Positions 1 through 14,654 of a stretch of 64,000 nt of DNA are shown piece by piece. Source of the DNA: Nymphaea colorata (lineage: Eukaryota; Streptophyta; Magnoliopsida; Nymphaeales; Nymphaeaceae); assembly GCF_008831285.2 (NCBI RefSeq), contig NC_045142.1:2485001-2549000 (forward strand), written 5' to 3'. The position numbers and the translations under genes were made by a program. Each line of letters opens with the position of its first letter. Within the stretch, counting starts at the first letter, position 1. The notes under the pieces were generated by a model that was not told the origin of the DNA, did not search any database, and was given only the letters and a program-made list of their open reading frames with translations.

Positions 1-653
1 AAAAAAAAAAAAAAGTAAAGATGAGTATTTAGGTTATTTTAAAAAGGAAACTTAGTTCTTCCATTTTTACCCTTGTAAAAAGATATTTTATTGGGAAAGT
101 ACAAGGACATTTTTGTCATATACAACTTCTTGTATCTTCCATGGAAATAAGGCAAAAGAACAAAAGGTTGGACGTGTAAAGGGTAGAAGACAAATTTCCA
201 CTTCAGTTTAGTCAAATATCTCCAACTTCATCTCTGGATTTCTTGTCCCATTTGGGTTGGATCTAGATTTTACAGAATTTGAATTAATTGGATTTGATTT
301 ATAAAAACTTAGATTAAGGCTTCGGTTTTACTTCTAGAAACCGATGTTTTTTTTTTTAATTTATTCGCTTGGGTCAGATTTCTATCGATCCTAGTCGAGT
401 ATCAAACTCGGGTTTGGACTCAGTTGTCAACTTGCATACAAAATCCAAAATTGAAAAATAATCCGTTCTGATATTTTTATCGCATGCATTAAGCTGTTCC
501 AGAGATCGGATTAGTATATCAAATCCATTAACAACTCCACCGTTGTTTGTTGATGGTAAGGAAGATAAAATCCTGAATACCATTGAAGCATCTGAAAGTT
601 TTCTCCCCTGTTTTAAGGAAGATCAATCTGATTTTTTTTTGGGTATCCGTAGA

Positions 654-740
<87 letters not shown>

Positions 741-1815
741 GTTTTGTATAATCCCCGAGTCCATGCCCGATGCGTAGAATCCGGCACTTAGATATACTTT
801 TTTAGAATAAATTATTTGTATGCATTAAATTCTCTACAGTTGGCTTTAAACCTTACATTAATAAAGTTAAACAGTTACATTTCATAATGGGACGTCCCAA
901 AAAGTAAATTTCATGTAAAATCAAACACCAGAGCATTGTTTCAAACATAAAGCAGAATGCGCATTAAAATTTCCATATGAGAACATTTAGGTACCATAGC
1001 GGCCACCGGTTTAATTACTTTCAATTTATTTAAAATTCTGAACTATAAAAGAAAATCAACAGATCGTAAGACATAAAACAAAGTTTCAAAATTCATTAAT
1101 ATAAATAGTATAGTGATGTAAATATGAGATAAAGCTAAGTTTTATATCATTGGGAGATGCACTGCTGTTATAAGTTCTGAGATATATCATACAATGAAAA
1201 AGATATTCTGCCAGTGGGGTGGGGTCGGTGGTAACAGGTTCATGGAATTATTATAGAATAAGCTCCAAAATCGAAATATATAAGAAAAATGATATTATAT
1301 CCACGCATGTGAGGTGGAATAGGGGCCGAATGGTTATCCAATCCTCCCCCAATTGAATTTTTTCTCATAAGCATCCATTACTTAGAGACAATTTCAAAAT
1401 TTTTGTTCATTTATTATAATTGACAAATTGGTGCTCAAACCTTTTTAGCTTCAACAATTTGATACTCTAACAATTCCACTACCAAATCACAAGCTTACAT
1501 ATGAAGAATGGTTTATCCCATATTATAACTTATTATTTTATTTTCTTGCTAGGCTGTTTGCATTAGATTTTGTCACAAAAGAAAAAATATTTCATGATAA
1601 AGTTTAGCTTCATGCATTAATTTCAAAATTAGTTAACTAAAAAAAAAAAAGAGATGAATTTGTTAATGACAAGATTTTGAGCACGGGAATGTCAAGTTCA
1701 TATAATGGAGGAACACGCACCAACCATCGCGTGGGGTCCAATCATGGAGAGGGGAGAGAAAGAAGGGAACGTGCTCTGGATTAGCTCCAATTTTCCAAAA
1801 GGGAGGCAGACCCCG
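1..1815. other. Upstream spacer, no gene seen
   Basis: AT-rich sequence with no recognisable coding exon. It holds a TA microsatellite followed by a GA tract near 657-738 and scattered poly-A/T runs. Open frames here are short, overlap low-complexity sequence and match no family I recognise. Confidence 0.6.
657..738. repeat. Compound (TA)n-(GA)n microsatellite
   Basis: Nearly pure TA dinucleotides with one C interruption near 691 run into a GA tract from about 717. Short open frames across it only reflect the repeat. Confidence 0.95.
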
Positions 1816-1819
1816 TCGG

Positions 1820-1826
1820 TATAAAC
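1820..1826 (+). promoter_or_regulatory. Candidate TATA box of the GC1-family gene
   Basis: TATAAAC lies about 640 bp upstream of the chosen start codon. Together with a good 3' splice site at 2387/2388 (pyrimidine-rich run ending CTCTTCAG) it suggests a leader exon beginning near 1850 and a 5'UTR intron. This is inferred from motifs only; no transcript data were available. Confidence 0.35.
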
Positions 1827-2459
1827 GTATCACCTTCTTCCCCAATGGGTAAATGCTCGTGTCATTATCATCACCATCCCCTGCGTTTATTTATCACGTT
1901 TACCGACGTCTGGTCGCGGCTGACTGTCAATGGTCGGTTTCCTTCTCCTTGGAGTCAGAGAGTCCATGGTGGCCTTTCTCCATTTTTGTTGGTGGTCGTA
2001 ATTTTTGTACCATTTTCATGGTTCTTGGTTTGCAATTGCTTTTCCTTTGTGGGCATGTGAACATTTTGACTCTCGAGGCTTTTGTGGCGCCTTTTCTTTC
2101 TAGCAAAATTTGAACGGGGGTGGTGTTCTTTTGGGGAGATTATCAAAGGGAGAGAAATTGGTTTTGGGTTTTCCGGATTATCTTTTGTTTGTATTGAGAC
2201 TTTAGAGTTTAGAGGCGAAATTCCATAGCTTGAGAAGGTTTAGAAAGAGTGTTATTTTCTCTTGTTTTTTTGTTTTTCTGGTTATAATCAAGTCGCGGGC
2301 ATTGGTTGCTAATTGTTTGCCTTTAGATGTTGAAGAAGATTCAAGAAGTGGTTGTTTTCTTTGTTGCTTGTTTTTTTCTCTCTTCAGGTCTGCGGCTAGG
2401 TTCTTCATGTCAACTGCAACCTTTCATGCCAAGTAGAAGGCAACGGTCTTCCTGCTAAT

Positions 2460-5400
2460 ATGGATGAAGCCAGCCTTCAGCACGTGCTCACCGCTGATTC
2501 GGTTGTCTCCCGCACAGGAAGGACCCGGAGATGTTGTGTCTCGGAGAACAGTGGGACAGGGGGTTCTTGTTTCACCGAGGGATTTGCTTGGATGAAGTTG
2601 TCTCGGCTGCCTCAGTTTGGTGACGAAACTGTTCCATCTCGGTCGCATTTCGTTGACGTAATTCACTTGCACCTGCTCATCCGCTGTTCTCTGTTTCTCC
2701 TTTTGAGCTGAATAAATTTTCGCCAATTGTTGGTTAATTGGTTGTGTTTATGATGCATATGGATTATTCCCGCATGTAAATCGTACTTTTTGATTCATTA
2801 AAGTCTTACACCGGATTTGGTTTTTAACTTGTATGTTTTTATGTTTGTTGTGTAAGGTGCCTCATGTACGCCAGCTTTGTGCTTGGGATTGTGGTCTTGC
2901 TTGTGTTTTGATGGTTCTGAGAACTCTTGGGTTTGAAGACGGAGATATTCATAGTCTCGCCGAGTTGTGCCGCACAACAAGGTATATATGCTTCCGAATT
3001 GTGTGCCATTTGGGGATTGATATTTAATTGTTTGATAAAATAAACAGAAACGTAACATCGTTGCTTTAAAGTTAGTGTCGTGTACTTTGTGATGCGAAAA
3101 CATTTTTTTATCTACTTTTTAGTGTCTTGTGATCTGTTCCCTGCTTCCTGATGGGATCATGAATTCCCGGCAGTGAGCATTCGCGTGATGTTTCTTTGGT
3201 TCTTTTTGTTTAATTAGTTTGACACTGCCTGTTCGTATTAGACATCGGTTATCAACTATAAAGACATGCGGTTTTCCAGTTTAACTGTTATTTTTGTTCC
3301 TTAGTTGCCATGTTCATTCCGCTACCAATTGAAGTAGTGCTTCTTTTCTCCTGATTGTTGAATGTTTCTTAGCAGATCAATGATATCTTGCATTTGCCAC
3401 AAAATTTTCGTTTAGATGTCAATAGGTTAACTCTGGTTTGGCCTTTTCACGGAAAATCTACCGAGAAAATTTCAACATATGTCTAGTTCAGAGGTTTTTT
3501 TGAAGGAAACATGACATATGCCACGTGCAACACTGGCTTCCTGTATTTCTTTAAAGAATCGTATTTCAAAATATATCTAATTCTGGATGTCTAAGGGTAC
3601 GGAGACTCTTTTCTTGATTGAATGATTAATATTTTGCTGATTTTTTTTCCACATGTGATATATTTGGAACTGTTATTTATGGGTATAGTTCATATTCTTG
3701 AAGCAGTAAAAGTTAGTCATGTTTATTTACATCATTAATTGGTCTATTTGGGTACACCTAAATCCAGCACTTGTTTTATTTGTAGCTTATTGTTGGTGAT
3801 TAATCTTGTATCTTTTCTGACCTAAAGATTAATGCCTCATGCAACATCATAATCACAGATTCAGAATCCAACTTTTTGTTGTTAAATAATTCATCCTTCG
3901 ATGGAGACTTGGTTGGTCAACCTGTTAGTTGGCTTTGTGCTGTTTTCTTTCTTTTTTCCTCACTCTAGAAACTAGAAACAGAGAATTCCATATGATAGTG
4001 GAAACTTTTGCAGGTATGCGTTGAAATATTAGCATGATCATAATGATCTTTACAGCAAAAAGCATATAGAATTAGTATCCCAAGTAGAAAAAGTTATGCA
4101 TTGCAGAAATTAATCTCAATATGAATAAACTACTATATCAAGATAATAATTTGTAACCACCTCAACAAATGAGAAGTTATCTTTCAGCTTGTGATATCAA
4201 TAAGGAGCTAGCCAGCTAGGTACTAGCGAAATGGGAATGCAAACATGATTCTAACTGAGCCCATCAAAAATTTGCTTGTTTAAGAACTATGTTTCTTTTA
4301 CATGGTGTTGATTTGTGTAACTGAAGTGTGAAATATGAAACATCTTGGAACTCTGAGGGTAGATGTGCAGCCCCTGTGAGGGTGGGTTTGGGAGAACGCG
4401 CTAGCTTTTTTTTTTCCAAGACTTAAGCTGTTCAATTCCATCTCCCAAGCTGTGGCTGGGACTTGAGATACTATAACATTTACTTCCCTTATTAATCCTA
4501 GCAGATTTTAACTCTTGTACCATGGATGAGTGTAAAGACTCAATGGTTTTTTGTTTCCTTATGTTAACCTTGGAGCTATGATTAACATACTCGGACTAAA
4601 TATTTTCTTTGGCAGCATTTGGACAGTTGATCTGGCACATTTACTGCACAGGTTCTCTGTGAGATTTTCTTTCCTTACTGTAACTCTTGGTGCAAATCCA
4701 GAATTTGCTGTGGAGACCTTCTACAAGGTGAGTTTTTAAATTGCTATAACATCCTTGTTTTCTTTACCTACAATGAGTTTCACGCGAAGGTGGTCTCAGA
4801 TTTAGGTGAGTCAGGATGATTCTTTTCCTTGTGGATAAAACTTTTGACGACAGGGGATAGTGGATGACAGCCAAATGTCAACCTTTAGCTGTCACTCTGC
4901 ACTGGATGGTTGGGGATATTGGCTCAACGTGGCTTTAAGTATGCTTAATATTCCATCTTCGATTAGGATATATATCATAGTCTTACAAAAATGTGACTGA
5001 GCTTTAATTATTCTGGCCTCCATGGCCACATTTTTTCAAAGTAAGGGCATAGAACAGGCTACTTCTAATACTCTGTTAACAATTCTTGTTTGTAAAATAA
5101 TTATTTTTTCATCCTTGTCTCTCATGTTTCCTTTTCTTGCCTCTGTCATACATTCTGCTTAGATGGGATAAGATAAGGTCTTGGCCCTCCTTATCCCGCG
5201 AAATATATATTTGTAACATTGTTCTTGCTTTCTGATGTTTAGCCAATAAATTTTTTATCAATGGCTGATTTTGGTTAAGGAACTTAATCTGTTGAAGTTT
5301 TGAAAGTACTAAGCCATGGCATGGGTCTATTTTGCCCAATTTCTGGAAAAGAAGAATTGAACGGTCACTGTGGCACATCAAGTGACCCATGGTTCGTACT

Positions 5401-6127
5401 TTATAATTGTGGTTGAGATAGGACATTTATTTATGTGGTAAATGTTCATTTATGTTTTCTTACTGGTAATTTCCTAAGCCTGAGAAGAAGCATATTCAAT
5501 CTTTTATCATGTTTTTAAACACAATTTTTTTTATATGTATTTGCTTACTAGGTTGTGATTGTCTGCATGTGTGAATGTGTTTCTGAGGCAATTTGCGGAG
5601 TACAATTTGGAAGTTTTGAAAGTAAACTTATAGCTATTCTTTTATGGAAATATCATGATGATATTCCAGCATTTTTTTTTCCTACCTGTGTCTTGATTGT
5701 CAATGGTCTGGGTCAAGTTATTTTAAAATTTTAATATGGCTATGGATGCAGTTCCTTTTTTGGGTTCAATTCGAAAATGCATGATTATTTTGGACTGATT
5801 ACTTTTTATATACTTTGATCGTAGTTTTTGTTTTTCTGTTGTTTCTAAATGTGTAGGAGCAATTGCCAGATGATACAAGTCGGGTTGATAGCCTTTTTAA
5901 AAATGCAACTCAAGCAGGAATTAGCATACAGGTACCTATTTTCTTTAAGTTTTTTTTTTTTTTTGTTCGAATCTGCGATGGACAGAGAATGTCATGTCTA
6001 TTCATGTTAAAGCTGAAGGTGCATGCCTACTGAAAAGAAAGTGAGTTTGGGTCTTGAACAATCATTTGGACCCTTTATATTAGCTGAACTTGTGCAGCAA
6101 TTTGCAATCTTGAATGATAAGAAAATT

Positions 6128-6175
<48 letters not shown>

Positions 6176-9100
6176 TGTTTAAGGTTTATTTTGCAAGCTA
6201 AGGTTCTCCGAAAACTTTTCATTTTATCATAAGTTGAATTTCATCTGCTGTAAAACTAAAATTGGCTTCAGAGAAACAGTTATATCGGTCTTATTCTGTC
6301 ATTTCTTTCAAATTGCAGCTAGCTTGGACATAAACATTTTATAGTGGTCATTTTTTATGTTATATGTGCAATGGTTTTCTAATTATTATATGGCCCAAGC
6401 TTCTCCTAGTTCTATAAGCTCTTATCAGTAGATTTTGTTTCTACATTTTTGAGTTGCTTCTACCTGCATGAATTGGCCGCCATGTTTGTTGAGATTGGAT
6501 GTAGTTCTACAATTTTTGTTGTTACAGTGCAGATCCATCAGTGGTGAAGAAATCTCCATCATGGTACTTTCAGGAAGATATATTGCAATTGCCTTGGTTG
6601 ACAAGCTCAAGCTAAGGTTGTAAGTCATTTTTACTGTATTATATTATAGCAAACTATTTTAGGATGCTGTGGTTGTTTGCTTTGTAATGCTGGTAGAAAG
6701 ATGAACATTTTTCTTCCACTTCTCATTCTTTGTTGTTGGTGTGTAGAAAACTTGGTTCCTCCTGTCATCCATATCATGTGGACGGTTATAATCCTCTTTA
6801 TTTTTTTTTCCCTTAAGTGCACATTGGCCAAATCAAATCCTGTAGATGTGCTCAATCTAGACCTCTGAAGAATAAAATCTTGCATCATGTTTGCGTGAAA
6901 ATTTTGAATTTTTTAAGACTTGAAATTATAGAAAAATGCGAGCTATTGATTTCAATGCTCTAATAGTGGACTCCTACTAAACATTGTTGCAATCACATCC
7001 ATAAGGTCAAATTTCAAAAAATGAATGTGGAAAAATAATCAAAATTTTGAAAAACAAAAGTTGGCTATGATAGTAGCACCCCGGTCATTCTAAAGTATGC
7101 ATGTCCACGGTTTGTGCTTATGCTTTTTGTGTTGTTCATATAGTTATATGCATGTTGTGTACATTTGAAAACAAGCACACCAATGGAGTTTGCACGGTTC
7201 TCTGAAAGTGTTAGGTTGGGTGCATGCATTTGTGTGTGTGTGCCCTTATTTTTGTTTGAATTTTTCAGGTAAATATGCTCTGGCAAAAAGTTCCTGTTAC
7301 ACTCTTCAGAATATATATCGGCCTTGTGCAACTGATTTAAAGGAAAGCAACAACTGGGTGCTGGCCTTGGCTAGTTTTTCTTTTCATTTGATTTCTCTGT
7401 ATCATTATACTTTGTCTAGTGGGAAGGCCTAATTTCTTATCAATGTGATGTTTTCTTGCCCTCTTTGTTTTTATCACCTACTTGCACCTTGTTTTTCTAT
7501 ATGTTCAATCACCTACTTCCACGTGAATAAATTTTGTAAGTTTCATTCATTGTTGTTCTGTATGTTATTTTACTGCATGATTATTGATTTGAGAGGGAAT
7601 TTATTGCAGTCATTCTTGGTTGGAAGACTTCTGTGGCTCAGGATGCTGTGGTGGAACTTCTGGTTACATAGGTACTTTACTGACAAATTTATACTTTCAA
7701 GCTGGTTAAGCATTTCATCAAGAAAAAAAAAATCATATTTGGCTAAATACATCTACAATCTCATTCAAGATGATTCCTCATGCATGTTAGATGAAAAATA
7801 GTGACTGCAAAAAGTAAGGGGCTCGGACTGTAGTTTGAAATGCATTATAAGTAACGGCAGTTTGCTCTGCTTAAAAAAATTGGAAAGGCTTTTTCTTTGG
7901 CCAACTGAATGGATTCATATATGCATCTCTTCCTAATTTTGTGTCCATTGCATTCAACTGAATGAAGTTTTTGAGTAGAATGAGCAGAAGAACAAATGAA
8001 AAAAAGTTTAAAAATCTGTTAAGTGTGAACTAGATTTGGTTTGAGTGAGTTATTAAATAATGTACCTGATCAATACAAGATGCTGGTGTTGAAGGAAGTC
8101 TATAATCTTGGAGAGTTTTGAATTTTGGAGCACCTGTTTTTCCATACAATAAGGCTTTATCCTCCTTTTGTTATCATCTTTATGAATCAGATGATATCTT
8201 CTTATAATCACATGAATGTGGTTTTACGTGTTTTTTTTCTTTATTGGTACCTTTTTGTTGCACAATTCAAGCCTTGGTTCTCGATGTAAATAAGGGGAGT
8301 AATGATTCTATCCCAAGCAAACAAAGTAGCAAACCTTTCACATCTCCATATTGATGGTTCTCTATCAAATGAAATGTCTCGAAAATATTTTATCCTATTA
8401 TCTGGTAAACATAGTCTATTTGATTTATTCAGTCTTATTGTGTTCATTTTATAGGTCATTACGTTGTGATTTGTGGCTATGACATGGACACAGATGAGTT
8501 TGAGATCCGAGATCCAGCTAGCTCAAGGTGTTTATTTCTCCACATATTTCCTGCTTATATGAAAGATATCTCTCCATTTTCCACATTCCTATAATATAAA
8601 TTCCAATTTTCCTTTCACTTTTATCTCTAAATGAGCATGAAATTATGTATCTTAATGAACTATTTGATTTAGTGGTAAGGTAGAAGAAATCAAAGCCTTT
8701 TGCCTGATTTCTGTAAGTTGCACTACATCTTGGAAAACACAATATTTATTCAGTCCAGGAAAAATTTGGAAAGTAAACTGAAATCTGCTTATCAGGGAAC
8801 TGATTTTTTTTCTCCCTTTTGCAATTTACCATTTTCCAAAGAATGTATATTTAGAATGTATATTTAGAATGTATATTTGGATCAGCTACTGTTCTGCCAA
8901 TGTTGAATGCACATCGCTGAATCAGTACATCTGAGAATGTACTTTTGATTAAGTATGTCTAGCTATTACTTGGGTATGTCATTCATACTTTTAGGTTTGT
9001 TATGATCCACTTATGCCTTGGGTAGTCCAAATGGATATTGACTTCTCACTTTCTAGTCATGTATAATATCACAAAACATGGTTCAAAGGCCGTGATCGGC

Positions 9101-10862
9101 AGTCAACCTCCAAAAACATCTTTTTGGCTCTAGCTTGAATGGTTCTCTTTGAAGCTTTGAAGTCTATTTTTTTCTCCTCTTTTGCAGCAAAAACAAACAG
9201 ATCTGTCATTGCCTTGCCATTCCCTTTGCATATGTTCCTTTCGCATCTGTACAGAATATGTGGCATCCAAGCCTGCTGAAAATGCCTGTGAATGGAATTT
9301 TTATTGACCTGATTGATGAAATTGTGATATATCTTTTCGTTTTCCTTAACATTGTCACTTTTTTTTTTGTTATTAAGGCAGGATTAATGCTTTTAGCTAG
9401 TTAAATTTGGAATGTCTTACTAACAGGAAGCATGAAAGAGTCTCCCTAGAATGCCTAGAACAAGCTCGTAAGTCTTTTGGCACAGATGAAGATATTCTTT
9501 TGGTAAGTTCTTCTATGTTAATTTGTTTCCAACTACGTAGTAACACATTTTAACTCCTTGATGTTGCATGATTTTTCCTTATTTTATTGGCTAATTTATG
9601 TACTAAATGGTGGACGACTTTTATGCATAAACTCATAGATCAAGACCACATGATGCAGCATGATATCAAGTATTTGCTATATCTGATCATCTATTGGTGG
9701 GTGGTTTCTGGTTATGCATCAAGAAATTTCTCTTCATCCCACCGCTAGATTGTCGTACCTCATTTCTAACCATCAAGGACAGTCCATGTCCCTAGAAAAT
9801 CATTCCTGGTTGCAAGCCACTGTCAAAATTCTGCAGATAGCTAGTGTGTTTCCAAAGAATCTCCGCCATTAGTATTATGATGTTGAAGAGTAAAGGCTGA
9901 CATGCGTAAGTTGAACCTCAGGGGCTTTGACCTGCATAAATACTTAGGAGGCTCATAGATATCATGACGGATGATGCTTACTCGGAGAAAAAATCCAAAA
10001 TGCACTGAACATTGGAGCTGTGTTGCGACCAAATGTAATCTCTTAAAAACAGATGTCACAGTCTACTAGTAAACTGAAACTTTATCATTTACCACTAGTC
10101 TTGTAGAAGATTTTGCCTTGATTCGGCATTCAATGAATATGTCAGAACCCTGTCTCTTAGTTTCCCTAGGATCTTCCTTCCTATTTGTTATAAATGTGAA
10201 GGAAATTAATTTTTTTGGTTGTAGGTTGAAATAGTTAGTCTCGATTCAAAGACGTGGTCCATACTCCTGCCGTTGTGCTTAATCACCAAGTGCTTGGTGA
10301 CTAAATGGGGAAGAAATTCTAAGCGATCTAAATAAATAATCCCTCCCAATTTATTGTGGCACCGACGAATCTCCTTTTGCTTTCATTGTCGTATGGTACT
10401 AATTTTCTGTCTGGGAAAATGAGGCAGCCAGTGGTAGATTTTGTATCTACAGCCCTGGTGTGATCGTTACAGCTTCTTTTTTTCTTGCTTTGATGATACT
10501 GGTACCTGATCATTCATTAATTTTCGTTGTTGTACTATAATAATACATTTGCTGGTGCTTTATTGATTGCATTGATTATTGTCTTCTCAAAAATAGCTGG
10601 CCTTCCACCTTCTCCGTAGTCCTTAAGTGCATTTTTTCCTAAACTATTAGACCATGTCAGTTTGCCTTGGTTTTGCCAGGTTGTTAGGTTATCCATTTGC
10701 TTTCTGCTAAAGGTGCTAGACGAAGTTGCTTTATGTAATGAAAACCAATGATTTGTTTTTCCATTATATATTAGCCGTTCTCCATATCTCTGTGCAATGG
10801 TACATCCCATGTGGCTAACCTTTTTACCATTGAATTTCTGAGTGCAGGTTTATTTAGGGTGA
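2460..10862 (+). CDS. GC1: Guanylyl cyclase 1 / GUCD1-family protein (Guanylate_cyc_2)
   Basis: Nine coding exons: 2460-2657, 2857-2981, 4616-4727, 5857-5931, 6528-6616, 7610-7671, 8455-8527, 9427-9502 and 10848-10862. All junctions keep frame at GT-AG sites and give 274 aa, about the length I recall for Arabidopsis GC1. Diagnostic segments are VPHVRQL followed by WDCGLACVLMVLRTLG (residues 67-91), SIWTVDLAHLL, GHYVVICGYD (221-230), FEIRDPASS (236-244) and KSFGTDEDILL near the C terminus. Plant members were reported as soluble guanylyl cyclases, but the fold is C39-peptidase-like, and Cys78, His222 and Asp240 sit where a Cys/His/Asp triad would be. The C-terminal half is secure. The first 66 residues lack the MWPL-type start I associate with the family, so the start is uncertain: the exon reads open from 2400, an in-frame stop at 2397 blocks the 2388 acceptor, and a small upstream ORF (2407-2436) precedes it. 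No genes were seen in the introns. Confidence 0.88.
6130..6173. repeat. (TA)n microsatellite in GC1 intron 4
   Basis: Uninterrupted TA dinucleotides inside the intron between exons 5857-5931 and 6528-6616. Confidence 0.95.
8841..8879. repeat. 13-bp unit repeated three times in GC1 intron 7
   Basis: Three head-to-tail copies of GAATGTATATTTA, the last ending in G, between exons 8455-8527 and 9427-9502. It looks like a small slippage-derived minisatellite with no visible function. Confidence 0.9.
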
Positions 10863-11011
10863 ACAGTTAAACTCTCCTGTGGATGAGTTATTTTAGTTAG
10901 ATATCCTGTATTTTTGTTGGGATAGTCTGCAACAGTTCATTCCATCTGTCTACACGACCCAACACTCTGTACAGTCTGCTGTAATGTACATATGATGTAG
11001 TTTTTATATGA

Positions 11012-11026
11012 AATAAAAGTAATAAA
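11012..11026 (+). terminator. Polyadenylation signals of the GC1 gene
   Basis: Two AATAAA hexamers (11012-11017 and 11021-11026) lie 150-165 bp after the stop codon. They are the best candidates for the 3' end. Confidence 0.6.
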
Positions 11027-14000
11027 GCTTAGGCTCTTGAGATATCTTTTACGTTTTGATGTGAACTCGGAAACGTCCTTGGTGCGCGTGTTTGCATCTG
11101 TGCACATGGACGAGGTAGAGAGTTAGTACCTCTTGTATTCTAGTTTTTCACTTAAAGGAGGTGAACTTTCTTCCACATCATTTTTCACGTATTCTCTCCC
11201 CTCACTGAGTCATCTGACAAACCAGAGTTTTAATTTGCACTGATCTTGTTGGTATTAGAAGTATCTAGGGGAACTTGCTCATTTATTATAAAATATGGGA
11301 CAAGTTATGAATGTCAAAGCATTGTTTTTCCCTCTTTCACAACAGACTGTCTTCTTATTGCCCCTAAAAGAAGGGGTACAGATAAAAGGAAAAGCAAAAG
11401 CAGGCCCTCTGTCAAGGAACTTATTATATCTACTCCCTTTCTTGCACATAAAAGGAGGAGTCTCCCCATCTTTAGATGATAACAGCATCTGTCTCCTTAA
11501 TCTTGCGACTGTTTATACCAAACTGCATCTTTGAAGCTTCAGTTTAATCCTATGGCTTGGTAACCTACTTTAACAAAGTGGGTCTTTGAGATAAATGTAT
11601 TCTGTTAAACCATACTTTTAAAGAGATCTTAGAGTCTTACCCTTCGGTTGATCTGTTATGAGTCACCAAAAAAAGATGCATGAATTTAACTTCAATCATG
11701 TATTGTCAAAATGGATAGAGAAGATGACAGGTTTCTTAACAAAATCTGAACAAAGATTAAGCAAGGGATTTCTCAGATCTAGGCAAGAGGAGAAAAGAAA
11801 TGGGTAGGCATGGGTTGAGATGTACTACCAAGTGTGGTGGGACTCCTTGGGTTTGAAATTCCAGGCGTGAGGCACAATGTCTGACATCTTTGACCATCTT
11901 CTTTCCTTGGCTTTTTAAAAGAATACTCTGTAAGAAACTAATATTGTAAATGGCTGTCGTCCAATTTGTTGCATTGGGGCGCGAGATGAGTGCCGCATCT
12001 CCAGCTGTGTGACTTGACCGATCACAGAGAAAAAAGATACATCCCCCAACATGACTTATGGCACCAACCATGGTCGGATCCATGGTGTGCTGAAACAACC
12101 ACAATCATGGTCTCCTGGGGTTGTCCAGACTGTAAATGGCGACTGGATTAGGCAGAGATTCTTTGGTTTTAGTATCGGATCCCATGGCCAATGATGCAGC
12201 TTTTGTTCAGGTCTGACTCATGAGTTGCTTTTTGGATCAGAACATGGCCCTTTTGAATATGGGCTTTTGGAGACCCGGATTCTGATCCAGTATGACTCAT
12301 CTGAATCTGCTGAGATCATCTTCCTGTTTGTTTACATGATCATTGACTCGTAAAATTTTGTGGGTTCGATTCAGATGTATCTGGATCTGAGAAAGTTGGA
12401 CGGTAAAGGTAAAGCAAGATCAACCTGCTAATCGGATTTAGGTTCAGTATAAAGTTCTCTATTTGATGCAAACCTCTCAACCGGGACAATCAGATCCAGA
12501 TTTCACATTACAAATCATATCCATTAGGTAAATTAAGTCTCCATGAGTCGGGAAGTTAACAACTCCTAGACTCCCCTCCTCAACAAAACTTCCCTTACCT
12601 TTGGGGTCCTAGGCTCCATCAAGGCCGGAGTAAGCAGTGGGTCACCTTCAACATAACAGAGAACCCCCACTTTTTTGCGGCTTCTAAGAGTAGCATCCAT
12701 GAAAACAAAAGCGAAGACATATGCTGTCAATATGTACCCCACCCCGACCAGTATGCTACATTCCTTGGAACCATTATGTAACCATTATGTAGATTCAATA
12801 GTTTTCAGATCTAAAACTGAGTCCAACCCATTTTACTCCCCATTTTTTTACTGACTCCCCTGTAACTAAGATCCAGGCGACTGCCACCTTCGACGAATTC
12901 TTATAATGGTAGAAAACATGAAGGCATAGATCCATTCTGACAGTAATTGTAGGCTAATGGTAACTACGGGCGCAAGGACAGAAACTTCTAAACCAGCTTA
13001 CAGCTACTGAATTACTGTGCATCAAGTAACATATTTAAAGAATAGAAAAGAAAAGCCATCAACTTACTGCTGCAGCTTTTCTGCAGGAAGAAGAAGAAAC
13101 CTGATGGGAAAATAGTGTAACATTCTGATCCAAACACAACCAATTTTTTATCTTTATCGGTTTATTAATGTTCTCTGTCCTTAGCCATGAAGGCTTTAGT
13201 AATTGGGGTTCCATAACCCAACTTCATTATTTTATTGCACTAAGTGGGTGAGGTGATGGGTACACACATGGGGAGGTGGGGAGAGAGGGTGAAGCAGCAC
13301 CAACTCAAGCATGTGCCTGTGTTTCTAATAGAAGTTTGTCTGTAAGATGAACCATTTTAAGTGGTTGCAGCATCTCAATGTGACACAGAACCTACCTGCC
13401 AACTCCAGTTTTGAGGAGGAAGAATCTCTCTCTTTCTCCCCTCCCCTTTTACTATGTTGTTTTACTTTTGCGACTTGTTCTTGTATGTAAGGAACTTATT
13501 GTCTCCAAATTTTGTTATGTAATTTCGGCTCTTTCTCTATCTCACATAATTTAGTAAAATGATTCAGGGACTTGCGGTTTCTTTCTTTTGGAGGTTGGCA
13601 GAGGCCAAATGAGTTGATCTCAAGTGCCCTGGTTGGTGGAATTTCAAGGGCTATGTGTCTCTCACGTGGGCTTCACGTTGTAGGGGGTGGAAAAGGGTAG
13701 CCATATCTAGCACCCTATCAAAGGGGACATTATGAACGCAACCTACCTAGTGTTTGGAACTTTTATGTTGTTTTCTTCTTTTTCCTTTTCAATCTCAGAT
13801 TTTAAAATTCTTATGTTGACTACCTTTGCTTTGCTGTCGGTGTAATTATCATATGCACCTTTCATATATATATACATATATGTTCATGTGTGTGCTTATG
13901 GGTTTGGAAGAATTGAAATCAACCAGCTATTCTGTAGTTGAATAGTTATTTTTTTATTTTGTGTCACTAATAACTGTCACAAAAGGTGCACTTGCAATGG

Positions 14001-14088
14001 TTAATTGTTTGACCATTGTTTTTAGCAACAAAAGGTACCTTTTGCGACAATTTTTAACGATACAAAGTAAAAAAAAATCACTTATAAT

Positions 14089-14090
<2 letters not shown>

Positions 14091-14123
<33 letters not shown>
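14091..14123. repeat. (TA)n microsatellite
   Basis: Pure TA tract in spacer, flanked by AACTGTCACAAAAGG-type sequence that may belong to a decayed transposon. Confidence 0.9.
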
Positions 14124-14125
<2 letters not shown>

Positions 14126-14654
14126 AAGAAATATTCAGCTGTACGCACAGGATTGAGCCGTACTGAAAGATTGTCAATGGTTTCTTGTAAGCAATAAAAA
14201 TGAACATTGAAAAAATTTGGCAACCCGTGAAGCATTACTTTAATATGGTCATTACGTATGAATTTCACAGGTCCCTTTGAAAACGATGCCTGCGAATCTC
14301 ATTTTGTTTAACCTTTACTTTGTCTTTCTCTATGGCAACATCTGTTTAGATCTTGTAACGTAGAAATATGAGACCATGATATCTAAACTAATGACTTGAA
14401 TTTTAAAGGTAGCCATTCTAAATAACTGTAGTTACACGTGTGATCTACATGTTTTTAGTGTATAAATTAAAAGCATTTCTAACTATACCAACCCATGCGA
14501 CAAGAAAGAATTCTCCATGAAATCTTTAATTTTCATTCTATGGAATAACCCCTTAAGCTTAGAGAATATGAATTATACAGCAGAAGAGTAGGCTTTTAAT
14601 TAATTTGTAAGTTTTGAATCAGTATAACAAAGAAGTTTTTCCTATATTTCTGAA